From Wenxinia saemankumensis (lineage in GTDB: Bacteria; Pseudomonadota; Alphaproteobacteria; Rhodobacterales; Rhodobacteraceae): a stretch of 64,000 nt of DNA. Where the stretch lies: assembly GCF_900141735.1 (NCBI RefSeq), contig NZ_FQYO01000003.1:372001-436000 (forward strand), read 5' to 3'. Shown here piece after piece: positions 45,491-53,704 of the stretch (the first letter of the stretch is position 1; each line of letters opens with the position of its first letter). The notes under the pieces were generated by a model. The model saw only the letters and a program-made list of their open reading frames with translations, was not told the origin of the DNA and did no database searches. Position numbers and translations under genes: made by a program.

Positions 45491-45993
45491 GGCATGGTCT
45501 CCGTCTGGGCGCGGCCGGGCGGGGTGGCGAGCCGCGCGAGGATGGGGGGAAGGGGGGCGGTCAGGCCGCCCTCGGGATCGGCGAGGTGGCGCGCGGTCAG
45601 CGCGTCCATCACCGCCTGCCAGTCGGCCGCCCCGTCCAGCTGGGCGAGTTGCCCGCAGGAACAGGCGCTGCCGGCGCCGGGCCGGTGGGCCCGGCCCCAG
45701 GCGCTGAGCGTGGCCATCACCGGCACCAGCGCGATGGCGGGGGCGGTGAGCGTGTAGTGGACGCGCTGGCTGTGCCCGGGGTCGGGGCGCTTCGTCAGCA
45801 GCCCCTCCGCCACCAGCCGCTTCAGCCGGGCGGAGAGGATGTTGGACGCGATCCCCTCGGGCGAGCCGGAGAGAAGGTCGCGGAAGGTGCGGCGCCCGCC
45901 GAACATGATGTCGCGCAGCACGACGAGGCTCCAGCGGTCGCCGAGCACGTCCATGGTGAGCGCGATGGGGCAGGGGGCTGTCATGCCCCCCAT
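45487..45993 (-). CDS. HxlR family transcriptional regulator
   Basis: The 168-residue protein has the HxlR winged helix: CPIALTMDVLGDRWSLVVLRDIMFGGRRTFRDLLSGSPEGIASNILSARLKRLVAEGLLTKRPDPGHSQRVHYTLT (residues 8-90). Cys8 near the N-terminus and Cys110/Cys112 (SACSCGQL) could act as redox or electrophile sensors. It is translated before the glutaredoxin-like membrane protein, so it probably controls that gene. A perfect palindrome lies just upstream of its start. Confidence 0.92.
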   Translation of the reverse strand: MGGMTAPCPIALTMDVLGDRWSLVVLRDIMFGGRRTFRDLLSGSPEGIASNILSARLKRLVAEGLLTKRPDPGHSQRVHYTLTAPAIALVPVMATLSAWGRAHRPGAGSACSCGQLAQLDGAADWQAVMDALTARHLADPEGGLTAPLPPILARLATPPGRAQTETMP

Positions 45994-45998
45994 CTAGG

Positions 45999-46025
45999 CA
46001 TCCGGTTGCGGATTGCAACCGGATG
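45999..46025. promoter_or_regulatory. Perfect palindrome, candidate HxlR operator
   Basis: CATCCGGTTGC (45999-46009) and GCAACCGGATG (46015-46025) are exact reverse complements with a five-base centre, six bases before the HxlR start and 16 bases after the transglycosylase stop. The position favours autoregulation. Its stem could also end the upstream transcript. Confidence 0.6.
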
Positions 46026-46040
46026 CGCGACGCTACCGGA

Positions 46041-47234
46041 TCAGAGCGCGCCCAGCAGGGCCGGCGTCGGCCAGGCATCGGCGGGCAGGCCGAGCCGTTG
46101 CTGCTCGACCTGCACCGCCTCGCGCGTCCGCTCGCCGAGGATGCCGTCCACCCCGCCGACATCGTGCCCGCGCGCGACGAGCTTTTCCTGCAGGGCGATC
46201 ATCTGCTCGCCGCTCAGGCCGGGATCGGGGTCGCCCGCCAGGTAGATCGGCGCGCCCATCAGGCGGGTCGCGAAATAGGCGGCGGTGGTGACGTAGACGA
46301 AGGACTGGTTCCATTCGAAGTAGACGTCGAAATTGGGATAGGCGAGGAAGGCCGGCCCGTTCCGCCCCTGCGGCAGCAGCAGCCGCGCCTCCAGCCCCGT
46401 CCCGGGCCCCCCGCCCGGCAGCGCGCCGTCCCGCGCGGCCACCCCGGCCGCCGCCCAGTTTGCCACGGGGCGCGGATGGTTCAGCCCGGTGCTCGCCCAG
46501 TCGAGCCCGTCCGGCACCGTCACCTCGACGAGCCAGGGCTCGTCCGCGCGCCAGCCCAGCGCTTGCAGCATCGCCCCGCCCGACATCAGCGCGTCGGGAG
46601 CGGAGCCCTTGAGGTCGATCCGCCCGTCGCCGTCGCCGTCCCGTCCGTTCTCGAGGATGTCGGCGGGCAGCATCTGGACCTGCCCGATCTCGCCCGCCCA
46701 GGCCCCCGTCGTGGCATGGTCGATCTCGCCCATCGCGAAGAGTTCGGCCGCGGCGACCAGTTGCGGGCGGAAGAGCTCGGGCCGGCGGCAATCGTGCGCC
46801 AGCGTGGCGAGCGCGTCGAGCGTGCCGAAATCGCCCTGCACGGCGCCGTAATCGGTCTCGAACGCCCAGAAGGCGAGGAGGACGCCGCGCGGCACGCCGT
46901 ATTCCGCCTCGATCCGGTCGAAGGTCGTCGCATGGCGATCCGCCATCGCGCGCCCCCGGTCGATCCGGTCCTGGCTGATGAGCCGGCGCGAGAAGGTCAG
47001 GAAGTCGAGCTGGAACACCCCCTGCCGCCGGTCGGCGGCGATCACCTCCGGGTCCGGGCCGAGGCCCGCGACGAAGGCGGAGGCGGTGGCGGGATCGATG
47101 CCCGACGCGACCGCCTCGGCCTCCACCCCCTGCAGGAAGGTCCCGAAATCGCCGCCGCAGGGGGCGCTGTCCTGCGCGGCGAGAGGGGCGGCGCCGAGCG
47201 CGGCGAGAAGGGCGAGGGGGGCGGCGCGGCGCAT
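46041..47234 (-). CDS. Lytic murein transglycosylase (MltB-like)
   Basis: The 397-residue enzyme has a signal peptide (about residues 1-20) and an MltB-type catalytic domain. The catalytic Glu is in LLAFWAFETDYGAVQGDFGTLDALATLA near residue 124. A second block, GEIGQVQMLPADILENGRDGDGDGRIDLKGSAPDAL, is near 190. A C-terminal peptidoglycan-binding domain (about 330-397, EKLVARGHDVGGVDGILGERTREAVQ) follows. It cleaves glycan strands to 1,6-anhydro ends in the periplasm. It precedes the HxlR gene on the same strand but appears separate. Confidence 0.93.
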   Translation of the reverse strand: MRRAAPLALLAALGAAPLAAQDSAPCGGDFGTFLQGVEAEAVASGIDPATASAFVAGLGPDPEVIAADRRQGVFQLDFLTFSRRLISQDRIDRGRAMADRHATTFDRIEAEYGVPRGVLLAFWAFETDYGAVQGDFGTLDALATLAHDCRRPELFRPQLVAAAELFAMGEIDHATTGAWAGEIGQVQMLPADILENGRDGDGDGRIDLKGSAPDALMSGGAMLQALGWRADEPWLVEVTVPDGLDWASTGLNHPRPVANWAAAGVAARDGALPGGGPGTGLEARLLLPQGRNGPAFLAYPNFDVYFEWNQSFVYVTTAAYFATRLMGAPIYLAGDPDPGLSGEQMIALQEKLVARGHDVGGVDGILGERTREAVQVEQQRLGLPADAWPTPALLGAL

Positions 47235-47379
47235 GGCGATCTCCGGTCGGTCGGGCTGGTCGCCTGCAGGGTATCCGCCCGGCCTGCCGGGGCAAGCGGG
47301 GGTCAGGGGAACGTGAGCGACCGGGGAGCGGTCCCGCGGGGCGCGCCCGCGGCGGTCCGGGCGGCCCGCGCCGGGCCGG

Positions 47380-48297
47380 TCAGTTCAGCAGGGCGGCGGC
47401 CGTCAGCGCGACGGCCAGCAGCGCGACCGCCCCGCCCCAGACGCGCCAGAGCGTCCGGACCGCGGCGTCGATCTCTTCCGGTCCCGCCTCCCGCCGGCCG
47501 CGCGGGTTCACGAAGGGAAAGTCGCGCATCCGCCCGTGATAGCTGCGCGGCCCCGACAGGGCGACGTCCAGCACCCGGGCCAGCGCCGCCTCCGGCCAGC
47601 CCGCATTGGGCGAGCGGTGCAGGCGCGCCTCGTCCGCGATGTCGCGCCAGCGCGCGCCGGGGGCGAGCGCGCGGAAGGCCAGCGCGGTCAGCCGCGCCGG
47701 GATCCAGTTCAGCACGTCGTCGGCGCGGGCCGCGACCTTGCCGAAGCGCTCGTGCCGGGGCGTGCGGTAGCCGATCATCGAATCGGCGGTGTTCGTGACC
47801 TTGTAGAGCAGCAGTCCCGGCAGCCCGCCGATCAGGAACCAGAAGGCGGGCGCGACGATCCCGTCCGAGAAGTTCTCGGCCGCGCTCTCGATCGCGGCCC
47901 GGGCGATGGCGGGCGCGTCCATCGCGGCGGTGTCCCGGCCGACGATCCGGGCGACGGCCCGGCGCCCCTCCGGCACCGATTGCCGCAGGGCCTGCGCGAC
48001 CGCCGCCACATGCTCCACCAGCGAGCGCTGGGCGAGCAGGATGGCGACGAGGGCGATGTCGACCAGCTGCCCCGGCAGCGCGGCGAGGACGGACCCGAGG
48101 AGGAGGGCGCCGCCGGCGAGCAGCGCGTAGGCCCCCGCCCCGGCGAGGAGCGGGCGCGTCCCGCCGTTCATCCGCCGGTCCAGCGCCGCGACCGCGCGTC
48201 CCATCAGGATCGTGGGATGGGGCCAGCGGTCCCACAGCGCGCGCGGCTCGCCCAGCGCGGCGTCGAGCAGCAGCGCGGCGAGCAGGGCGCCCGTCAT
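47380..48297 (-). CDS. cbiB: Adenosylcobinamide-phosphate synthase
   Basis: CbiB (CobD in Pseudomonas nomenclature) attaches aminopropanol phosphate to the corrin ring. The 305-residue membrane protein has the hallmarks LLLDAALGEPRALWDRWPHPTILMGRAVAALDR (near residue 10), SVPEGRRAVARIVGRDTAAMDAPAIARAAIESAAENFSDGIVAPAFWFLIGGLPGLLLYKVTNTADSMIGYRTPRHERFGKVAARADDVLNWIPARLTAL (near 110-210), and several membrane helices. It overlaps cobC by four bases. Together they supply the aminopropanol arm. Confidence 0.95.
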   Translation of the reverse strand: MTGALLAALLLDAALGEPRALWDRWPHPTILMGRAVAALDRRMNGGTRPLLAGAGAYALLAGGALLLGSVLAALPGQLVDIALVAILLAQRSLVEHVAAVAQALRQSVPEGRRAVARIVGRDTAAMDAPAIARAAIESAAENFSDGIVAPAFWFLIGGLPGLLLYKVTNTADSMIGYRTPRHERFGKVAARADDVLNWIPARLTALAFRALAPGARWRDIADEARLHRSPNAGWPEAALARVLDVALSGPRSYHGRMRDFPFVNPRGRREAGPEEIDAAVRTLWRVWGGAVALLAVALTAAALLN

Positions 48298-49319
48298 CGT
48301 CCCGGTCCCGGGGAGGGCGGCCGCCGCTCGGCTGCGCCATCGCCCCGCCCGCCCTCCCGCAGGCGCGCGAGCGCGGCCTCGAACCGGGGGAAGTCGGCCG
48401 GCGCGGGCAGGCCGAGACGGAGATGCCGGGTCGACCAGGGGAAGACCCGCGTCAGGATCCGCTCTTCCGCGAGGCCGTCGTGCCAGCGGGCGGCCTCCGC
48501 CACCTCGTAGAGCCGGAAGAGCGACGTGCCCCCGACCAGCCGCGCGCCCGCCCCGGTCGCGGCCGCGTCGAGCCGGGCAGCGTCACGGACGAGCCGGGCC
48601 CGCGTCCTTTCTGCCCAGGCGCGGTCGCGCAGCGCGCGGGCCCCGATCTCGAGCGCGGGGCCCGAGACCGCCCAGGGGCCCAGCATGTCCGCCAGCGAGG
48701 CGCGCCCCGGGGGCGCCAGCGTGTCCGGATGCGCGATGACGCAGCCGAGGCGCAGCCCCGCCAGGCCCCAGAACTTGCCGAAGCTCTTCAGCACGATCGT
48801 GCCGGGCGCCCCGGTCCGGGCGACATGGCTGCGATCCGGCGCCACGTCGCAGAAGCTCTCGTCGATGATCGTGGGGCCGGGCCCGGCGGGCGGTTCCGGC
48901 CAGAGGCGGCCGTCGGGATTGTTCGGGTGGACCAGCACCCGCGCCTCCGCCGGGCCGTCCTCCGCCTCGGCGACGGTCCAGCCGCAAGCGCGGAAGGCGG
49001 CCGCGTGCTCGTTGTAGGTCGGCCCGGGGATCGCGACCCGGCCGGGCCCGAACAGCATCGGGATCCGCGCGATCGGGGCCGAGGCGCCGGGGACGGGCAG
49101 GACCGTCGCCCCGTCCGGCACCCTCCAGAACGACCGGGCCGCGGCGACGAAGTCCCCGTTCGCCGCCCGGTCGGGCAGGTCCGTCCAGGCGCCCCCCGAG
49201 AGCTGGCCCACGGGATAGGGTACGGGGTTGATCCCGGTCGAGAGATCCAGCCAGTCGGCGCGCGTCCCGCCGTGGCGGGCCCGGGCGGCGTCGACCCCCC
49301 CGCCATGGTCCCGGCTCAT
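48294..49319 (-). CDS. cobC: Threonine-phosphate decarboxylase
   Basis: This PLP enzyme makes (R)-1-amino-2-propanol phosphate for cobinamide phosphate synthesis. The 341-residue protein has the aminotransferase-like fold: DLSTGINPVPYPVG (near residue 24), HPNNPDGRLWP (near 128), and the PLP lysine in VLKSFGKFWGLAGLRLG (near 178). The C-terminal domain closes the active site. The end is Pro/Arg-rich and overlaps the cbiB start. It also overlaps the DUF1636 gene upstream by four bases. Confidence 0.93.
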   Translation of the reverse strand: MSRDHGGGVDAARARHGGTRADWLDLSTGINPVPYPVGQLSGGAWTDLPDRAANGDFVAAARSFWRVPDGATVLPVPGASAPIARIPMLFGPGRVAIPGPTYNEHAAAFRACGWTVAEAEDGPAEARVLVHPNNPDGRLWPEPPAGPGPTIIDESFCDVAPDRSHVARTGAPGTIVLKSFGKFWGLAGLRLGCVIAHPDTLAPPGRASLADMLGPWAVSGPALEIGARALRDRAWAERTRARLVRDAARLDAAATGAGARLVGGTSLFRLYEVAEAARWHDGLAEERILTRVFPWSTRHLRLGLPAPADFPRFEAALARLREGGRGDGAAERRPPSPGPGR

Positions 49320-49705
49320 TCGTCCCCCGGCTCCGGCACGGGCAGGTGGCGCGAGACGAAATGCCCCTTCACCCCCTGTGGCCAGTCGCGGAACGGCACA
49401 CGGCCGGTCTCGCTTTCTGCGTGCAGGGCGGCATAGGCGGCGATCGCCTCCGCCGCCGCTTCCGTCGGCTCGAAGGTGCCGAGCGAGTAGCCGATCCGGC
49501 CGGCGCCCTGCACGATCACGTTGCAGGCCCGCTCGCAGCCCATCGTGCAGGACACGCGGCGCGTCCGCACCGCGCCCCCCGGCGGCACGCGCGCCTCGAC
49601 GAGGGCGGCGAGCCGCGTGCCGTCCGTCTCTGCCATGTCGCCCTCGGCCCAGCCGGGACGCTTGCAGGTGTCGCAGAGGGTGATCCAGGTCGGTGAAATC
49701 GTCAT
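49316..49705 (-). CDS. DUF1636 metal-binding protein
   Basis: This 129-residue protein has the DUF1636 pattern: a CxxC pair near the N-terminus (WITLCDTCKRP), a second cysteine cluster (RVSCTMGCERACNVIVQG near residue 50), and the tail ESETGRVPFRDWPQGVKG. The cysteine arrangement fits an iron-sulfur or metal-binding domain. The start is the ATG at 49705 (MTISPTW); an upstream ATG exists but gives an unrelated leader. It heads the leftward cobalamin group and overlaps cobC by four bases, so a role in cobalt or corrin metabolism is likely but unproven. Confidence 0.85.
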   Translation of the reverse strand: MTISPTWITLCDTCKRPGWAEGDMAETDGTRLAALVEARVPPGGAVRTRRVSCTMGCERACNVIVQGAGRIGYSLGTFEPTEAAAEAIAAYAALHAESETGRVPFRDWPQGVKGHFVSRHLPVPEPGDE

Positions 49706-49839
49706 GGCCGAGGGATCAATACCACCCGCCCGGACGTTGCAAGCCCGGCCAACCCATTCCTGCAAGCCGACCCTTGTCCGTAACGGCGCTGCCGGGCCCC
49801 GGGCCCGGGCGGTGCCGATCCCGTTCCGAAAGGCTGTCC

Positions 49840-50211
49840 ATGAACGTCCTGCTCGTCGACGCGCCCTCCGACCGGGCGGCGAATTGGGCGGCCCATCTGC
49901 GGGGCGCCGGTTTCAACGTGGAACGCGTCGAGACGACGGAGGCCGGGCTCGAATCGCTGCGTCCGGCCGGGACCGACATCGCCATCGTGAACTTCGACCT
50001 CGACGGGATCGCCGCCCTCGCCGATTTCTGCCAGTTCCGCCGGCCGGACCTGCGCCTGATCGCCGTCACTGACGATGCCGACCTCACGCGGGGCGGCGCC
50101 TTCGCGATGTCGCCGCAGGCCCGGGCGGTGATCGGCGGCGGCACGCCGGCCGCCGATCTCGCCGCGCTGGTGGAGCATTACGGCCGCCCGCAGGATTCCG
50201 CCGCGAGGTAG
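49840..50211 (+). CDS. Atypical receiver-domain protein
   Basis: The 123-residue protein resembles a stand-alone response-regulator receiver: MNVLLVDAPSDRAANWAAHLRGAGFNVERVETTEAGLESL, then DIAIVNFDLDG with a possible phospho-Asp near residue 52, and a helix/strand pattern to the end. It lacks the usual double acidic pair at the first loop (LLVDA) and the conserved lysine. It is probably a pseudo-receiver or has unusual signalling. It stands alone between the two cobalamin groups. Confidence 0.65.
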   Translation: MNVLLVDAPSDRAANWAAHLRGAGFNVERVETTEAGLESLRPAGTDIAIVNFDLDGIAALADFCQFRRPDLRLIAVTDDADLTRGGAFAMSPQARAVIGGGTPAADLAALVEHYGRPQDSAAR

Positions 50212-50220
50212 GCGGGGCAA

Positions 50221-51192
50221 TCAGCCCCGGCCATGGGGCGCGTCGTAATCCGGACGCGGCCCGATCGGCACGATCCGCGCGGGGTTCACGCTCGGATGGC
50301 TGTAATGGTAGTGCCGCACGATGTGGTCCAGCCGGCAGGTCCCTGCCACGCCGGGCACCTGGTAGAGTTCCCGCGTGTAGCCCCAGAGGTTCGGCATCTC
50401 GATCAGCTTGTTGCGGGCGCATTTGAAATGCCCGTGATAGACCGGATCGAACCGGTAGAGCGTGGTGAAGAGCCGCCAGTCCGCCTCTGTGATCCGCTCG
50501 CCCATGAGGTAGCGGCTGGCGCCGAGCCGGTCCTCCAGCCAGTCGAGCGAGTCGAAGAGTTCGGTCGCCGCCCGCTCGTAGGCGTCCTGCTTCGTGGCGA
50601 AGCCGGCCTTGTAGACGCCGTTGTTCACCGTGTCGTAGATCCGGGCGTTGACCGGCTCGATCGCCTCGCGCAGGTCCTGCGGCCAGTAATCGTCGGTATT
50701 GCCGGTGATCCCGTCCCAGGCCGAATTGAGCATGCGGATGATCTCGGCGCTCTCGTTCGAGACGATGGTCTCGCGCTCCTTGTCCCAGAGGACCGGGACG
50801 GTCACCTTCGAGGTGAGGCCCGGCTCGGCCTTGAGGTAGAGGTCGCGCAGGTAGGGCAGCCCGTAGAGATCGTCCCCCGTCGCGCCGTCGAAATCGGTCC
50901 GGAGCTCCCAGCCCTCGTCCAGCATGTCGGGATGCACGACCGACACGCCGATATGCTCCTCCAGCCCCTTGAGCGCGCGGAAGATCAGCGTCCGGTGCGC
51001 CCAGGGGCAGGCATAGGAGACGTAGAGGTGATACCGTCCGCTCTCGGCCGGGAAGCCGCCCGCGCCGCTCGGCCCCGCGCCGCCATCGGCGGTGACCCAG
51101 TTGCGGAAACCCGAGTCCTTGCGCTTGAAGCTGCCGTCCGCATCGGCGAACTGCGCCTCGGTCTGCCATTCTCCGTCGACCAGCCGGCCCAT
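50221..51192 (-). CDS. Glutathionyl-hydroquinone reductase
   Basis: This 323-residue member of the Xi-class glutathione transferase family (YqjG/PcpF-like) reduces glutathionyl-hydroquinones. Signature parts are GFRNWVTADG, RYHLYVSYACPWAHRTLIFRALKGLE with the catalytic Cys near residue 62, VPVLWDKERETIVSNESAEIIRML (near 130), and the C-terminal CRLDHIVRHYHYSHPSVNPARIVPIGP. It is separated from the cobalamin genes by direction and has no obvious link to them. It is probably involved in quinone or xenobiotic detoxification. Confidence 0.94.
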   Translation of the reverse strand: MGRLVDGEWQTEAQFADADGSFKRKDSGFRNWVTADGGAGPSGAGGFPAESGRYHLYVSYACPWAHRTLIFRALKGLEEHIGVSVVHPDMLDEGWELRTDFDGATGDDLYGLPYLRDLYLKAEPGLTSKVTVPVLWDKERETIVSNESAEIIRMLNSAWDGITGNTDDYWPQDLREAIEPVNARIYDTVNNGVYKAGFATKQDAYERAATELFDSLDWLEDRLGASRYLMGERITEADWRLFTTLYRFDPVYHGHFKCARNKLIEMPNLWGYTRELYQVPGVAGTCRLDHIVRHYHYSHPSVNPARIVPIGPRPDYDAPHGRG

Positions 51193-51478
51193 GATTCATC
51201 TCCTCGTCTCGGTGTCCCTTCCGAGGTAGGGCGCGGGGCGGCGCGGGGCACCCGGGGGGACCTCCACAGCCGCCCTGCATCCGCGCAGGGTCGCCTTCGC
51301 GCCACGCCCCGCCGGATTCGCGTTTGCCCCCGGCCCGCCCCGTGGATAGGGAGGGCGGCAGACGAAGCCCCGGTGGCCAGAGCGGTTGGCGGCGGGCGGG
51401 TCGACCCTGACGGGGACCCAGCCGCCGCGTCGTCGAACGCGCGCTGATCCCGGACCCATGTCCTGTTGGGAGATCCCC

Positions 51479-51685
51479 ATGCGCCCGATCCTTGCCGTCC
51501 TCCTCCTCGCCGCCGGCCCCGCCGCCGCCCATCCCGGCCACCTCGCCGGGCTGGCCGGGCACGACCACTGGGTCGCGGGCGCGGCGATCGGTCTCGCCAT
51601 CGCGCTGGGCCTGTGGGGGGCGCTGCGGGGCGAGAGGAAGGCCGATCCCGAGGACGAGGCCGAGGGCGAGGAGCAGCAGGCGTGA
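51479..51685 (+). CDS. Small His-rich membrane protein (DUF6732-like)
   Basis: The 68-residue protein has a signal-like N-terminus (MRPILAVLLLAAGPAAA), a HPGHLAGLAGHDHWVAG segment rich in histidine, one membrane segment (AAIGLAIALGLWGALRG), and an acidic tail. It resembles DUF6732 proteins. It overlaps the cbiX GTG start by four bases (GTGA) and heads the rightward cobalamin group. Its histidines may handle cobalt, but this is speculative. The start is the ATG at 51479. Confidence 0.75.
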   Translation: MRPILAVLLLAAGPAAAHPGHLAGLAGHDHWVAGAAIGLAIALGLWGALRGERKADPEDEAEGEEQQA

Positions 51686-53001
51686 GCGACGCCGCGCCGG
51701 GCCCGGCCCCCAGGACGGGCGTCATGATCTGCGGCCACGGCTCGCGCAGCCAGGCCGCGGTCGACGAGTTCAAGGTGCTGGCCGAGCGCCTGCCGGCGCT
51801 TCTGCCCCCCGACTGGCCGGTCGAGTACGGCTATCTGGAATTCGCCAATCCCGTGCTGCGCGACGGGCTCGACCGGCTGCGCGCGGCGGGATGCGAGCGG
51901 ATCCTCGCCGTGCCGGGCATGCTCTTCGCCGCGATGCACTCCAAGAACGACATCCCGACGGTGCTCAACACCTACGCCGCCACCCACGGGATCGAGGTAC
52001 GCTACGGCCGCGAGCTCGGCGTCGATCCCCTGATGCTGCAGGCGGCCGAAGGCCGCATCCGCGAGGCGGTCGACGCGGCGAACGCCGAACACGGACCCCT
52101 GCCGCTTCACGAGACCTGCCTCGTCGTGATCGGCCGCGGCGCCTCGGATCCCGACGCCAACGGCAACGTGGCCAAGGTGGCGCGGATGCTGGCCGAGGGG
52201 ATGGGCTTCGCTTGGGTCGAGACCGGCTATTCGGGCGTCACCTTCCCGCTGGTCGAGCCCTGCCTCGACCATGTCGCCCGGCTGCCCTACCGGCGGGTCA
52301 TCGTCTTTCCCTATTTCCTGTTCTCGGGGATCCTGATCGACCGGATCCACGGCTTCACCGATGTCGCGGCGCGCGCCTATCCGGACATCACCTTCGTCAA
52401 GGCGCCCTATCTGGGCGACCATCCGAAGGTGATCGAGACCTTCGCGACCCGCGTCCGCGAGATCGCCGGCGGGGCGGTGATCCCGAACTGCGCGATCTGC
52501 CCCTGGCGCGAGCAGGTCCTGGCGATGGAGGAAGGGCGGCATGTCCATATCCGCGCCGGGGACCGCCACCACCCCGCCTTCGACGACCCGCCGCCGCAGG
52601 TCTGCACCCTGTGCAAGTACCGCGCCGCGATCCCCGGCTTCGAGGGCGAGGTCGGCGCGGTGCAGGAGAGCCACCATCACCATGTCGAGGGGCAGGGCGC
52701 CTCGGCCCCCGGCTCCAACGTCGCCGATTGCAGGCTCTGCGACACGTTCTGCACCGGGCTCTGCCGGCTCTCGGCCGAGAACCTGCACGCCCACCAGCAC
52801 GCGCATGGCCTGCCCCACGATCACGGGGACGATCACGCGCACGGGGACGATCATGCGCACGGGGACGATCATGCGCACGGGCACGGGCACGGGCATCATC
52901 ACCACGGTCCCGGCGATCACGACCACCACCACGCCCCCTATCCGCAGGCGGACCACCCGCTCGGGCCCCGCAGCGTCCTGCACTCGAAGGCGCGCCGCTG
53001 A
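51682..53001 (+). CDS. cbiX: CbiX-type sirohydrochlorin/cobalt chelatase with His-rich tail
   Basis: The 439-residue protein has two CbiX chelatase halves (about residues 10-125 and 135-260), starting [26 protein letters not shown]. Cysteine clusters follow ([31 protein letters not shown]), probably for a metal cluster. The tail (about 373-425) is very rich in His, including three HGDDHA-type units encoded by 18-bp tandem repeats at 52822-52875. It inserts cobalt into the ring; the tail probably stores or delivers cobalt. The GTG start overlaps the previous stop. The TGA lies at the edge of a dispersed 22-bp motif. Confidence 0.9.
   Translation: MSDAAPGPAPRTGVMICGHGSRSQAAVDEFKVLAERLPALLPPDWPVEYGYLEFANPVLRDGLDRLRAAGCERILAVPGMLFAAMHSKNDIPTVLNTYAATHGIEVRYGRELGVDPLMLQAAEGRIREAVDAANAEHGPLPLHETCLVVIGRGASDPDANGNVAKVARMLAEGMGFAWVETGYSGVTFPLVEPCLDHVARLPYRRVIVFPYFLFSGILIDRIHGFTDVAARAYPDITFVKAPYLGDHPKVIETFATRVREIAGGAVIPNCAICPWREQVLAMEEGRHVHIRAGDRHHPAFDDPPPQVCTLCKYRAAIPGFEGEVGAVQESHHHHVEGQGASAPGSNVADCRLCDTFCTGLCRLSAENLHAHQHAHGLPHDHGDDHAHGDDHAHGDDHAHGHGHGHHHHGPGDHDHHHAPYPQADHPLGPRSVLHSKARR
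52822..52893 (+). repeat. 18-bp coding tandem repeats in cbiX
   Basis: Three 18-base units (CACGGGGACGATCAYGCG) start at 52822, 52840 and 52858. Three 6-base CACGGG units follow at 52876-52893. They encode the His/Asp-rich tail and could expand or shrink by slippage. Confidence 0.85.
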
Positions 53002-53005
53002 TGCT

Positions 53006-53027
53006 CTTATCTTGCCCCAAATACTCC
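53006..53027 (-). repeat. Dispersed 22-bp motif, copy 5
   Basis: CTTATCTTGCC, CC, AAATACTCC, identical to copy 1. It begins four bases after the cbiX stop and lies within the 58-base gap before cobH, inside the operon. Confidence 0.75.
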
Positions 53028-53059
53028 GGCCGGACGCCTCCGCCGGCGCGGGGCCGGTG

Positions 53060-53704
53060 ATGCGCCCCTACCTGCGCGACCCGGCCGCGATCTATGCCGA
53101 GAGCTTCGCCACCGTGCGGCGCGAGGCGCGGCTGGACCGGTTTCCGGAGGAGCTGAAGCCCATGGTGATCCGGCTGATCCATGCCTGCGGCATGGTCGAG
53201 ATCGCGGACCGGCTCGCCATCTCGCCGGACGTCGCCGCCTCCGGCGCGGCGGCGCTGGCCGGCGGGGCGCCGGTACTCTGCGATTGCGAGATGGTGGCGG
53301 CGGGGATCATCCGGCGGGCGCTGCCGGCGGGGAACGAGGTGGTCGTGACGCTGAACGATCCCGCCGTGCCGGGGCTGGCGCAGGCGGGCGCCACGACGCG
53401 CAGCGCGGCGGCGGTCGATCTCTGGGCGGACCGGCTGGGCGGCGCGGTGGTCGCCATCGGCAACGCACCGACGGCGCTGTTCCGGCTGCTGGAGCTGCTG
53501 GACGAGGGCGCGCCGCGCCCGGCGGCGATCCTGGGATTTCCGGTCGGCTTCGTCGGCGCGGCGGAATCCAAGGCCGAGCTCGCGCGGGATCCGCGCGGCG
53601 CCCCCTTCGCCGCGCTGAAGGGGCGGCGCGGCGGGTCGGCCATGGCCTCGGCCGCGGTGAACGCGCTGGCCGCCGGGCTGCGGACGGAAGGGCCGGTCCA
53701 TTGA
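53060..53704 (+). CDS. cobH: Precorrin-8X methylmutase
   Basis: CobH moves a methyl group to make hydrogenobyrinic acid. The 214 residues match. The catalytic histidine lies in [21 protein letters not shown] (near residue 43). [21 protein letters not shown] and the strand [44 protein letters not shown] are all typical. A GTG one codon earlier is an equally good start. The stop overlaps a TTG that starts cobL. Confidence 0.94.
   Translation: MRPYLRDPAAIYAESFATVRREARLDRFPEELKPMVIRLIHACGMVEIADRLAISPDVAASGAAALAGGAPVLCDCEMVAAGIIRRALPAGNEVVVTLNDPAVPGLAQAGATTRSAAAVDLWADRLGGAVVAIGNAPTALFRLLELLDEGAPRPAAILGFPVGFVGAAESKAELARDPRGAPFAALKGRRGGSAMASAAVNALAAGLRTEGPVH

Noticed and set aside
51193-51478. Adenosylcobalamin riboswitch before the cobalamin genes
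   Set aside because: I could not find the conserved GCCACTG-type or B12-box sequences in either leader. GCCACTG occurs only inside coding genes near 7300 and 40007.
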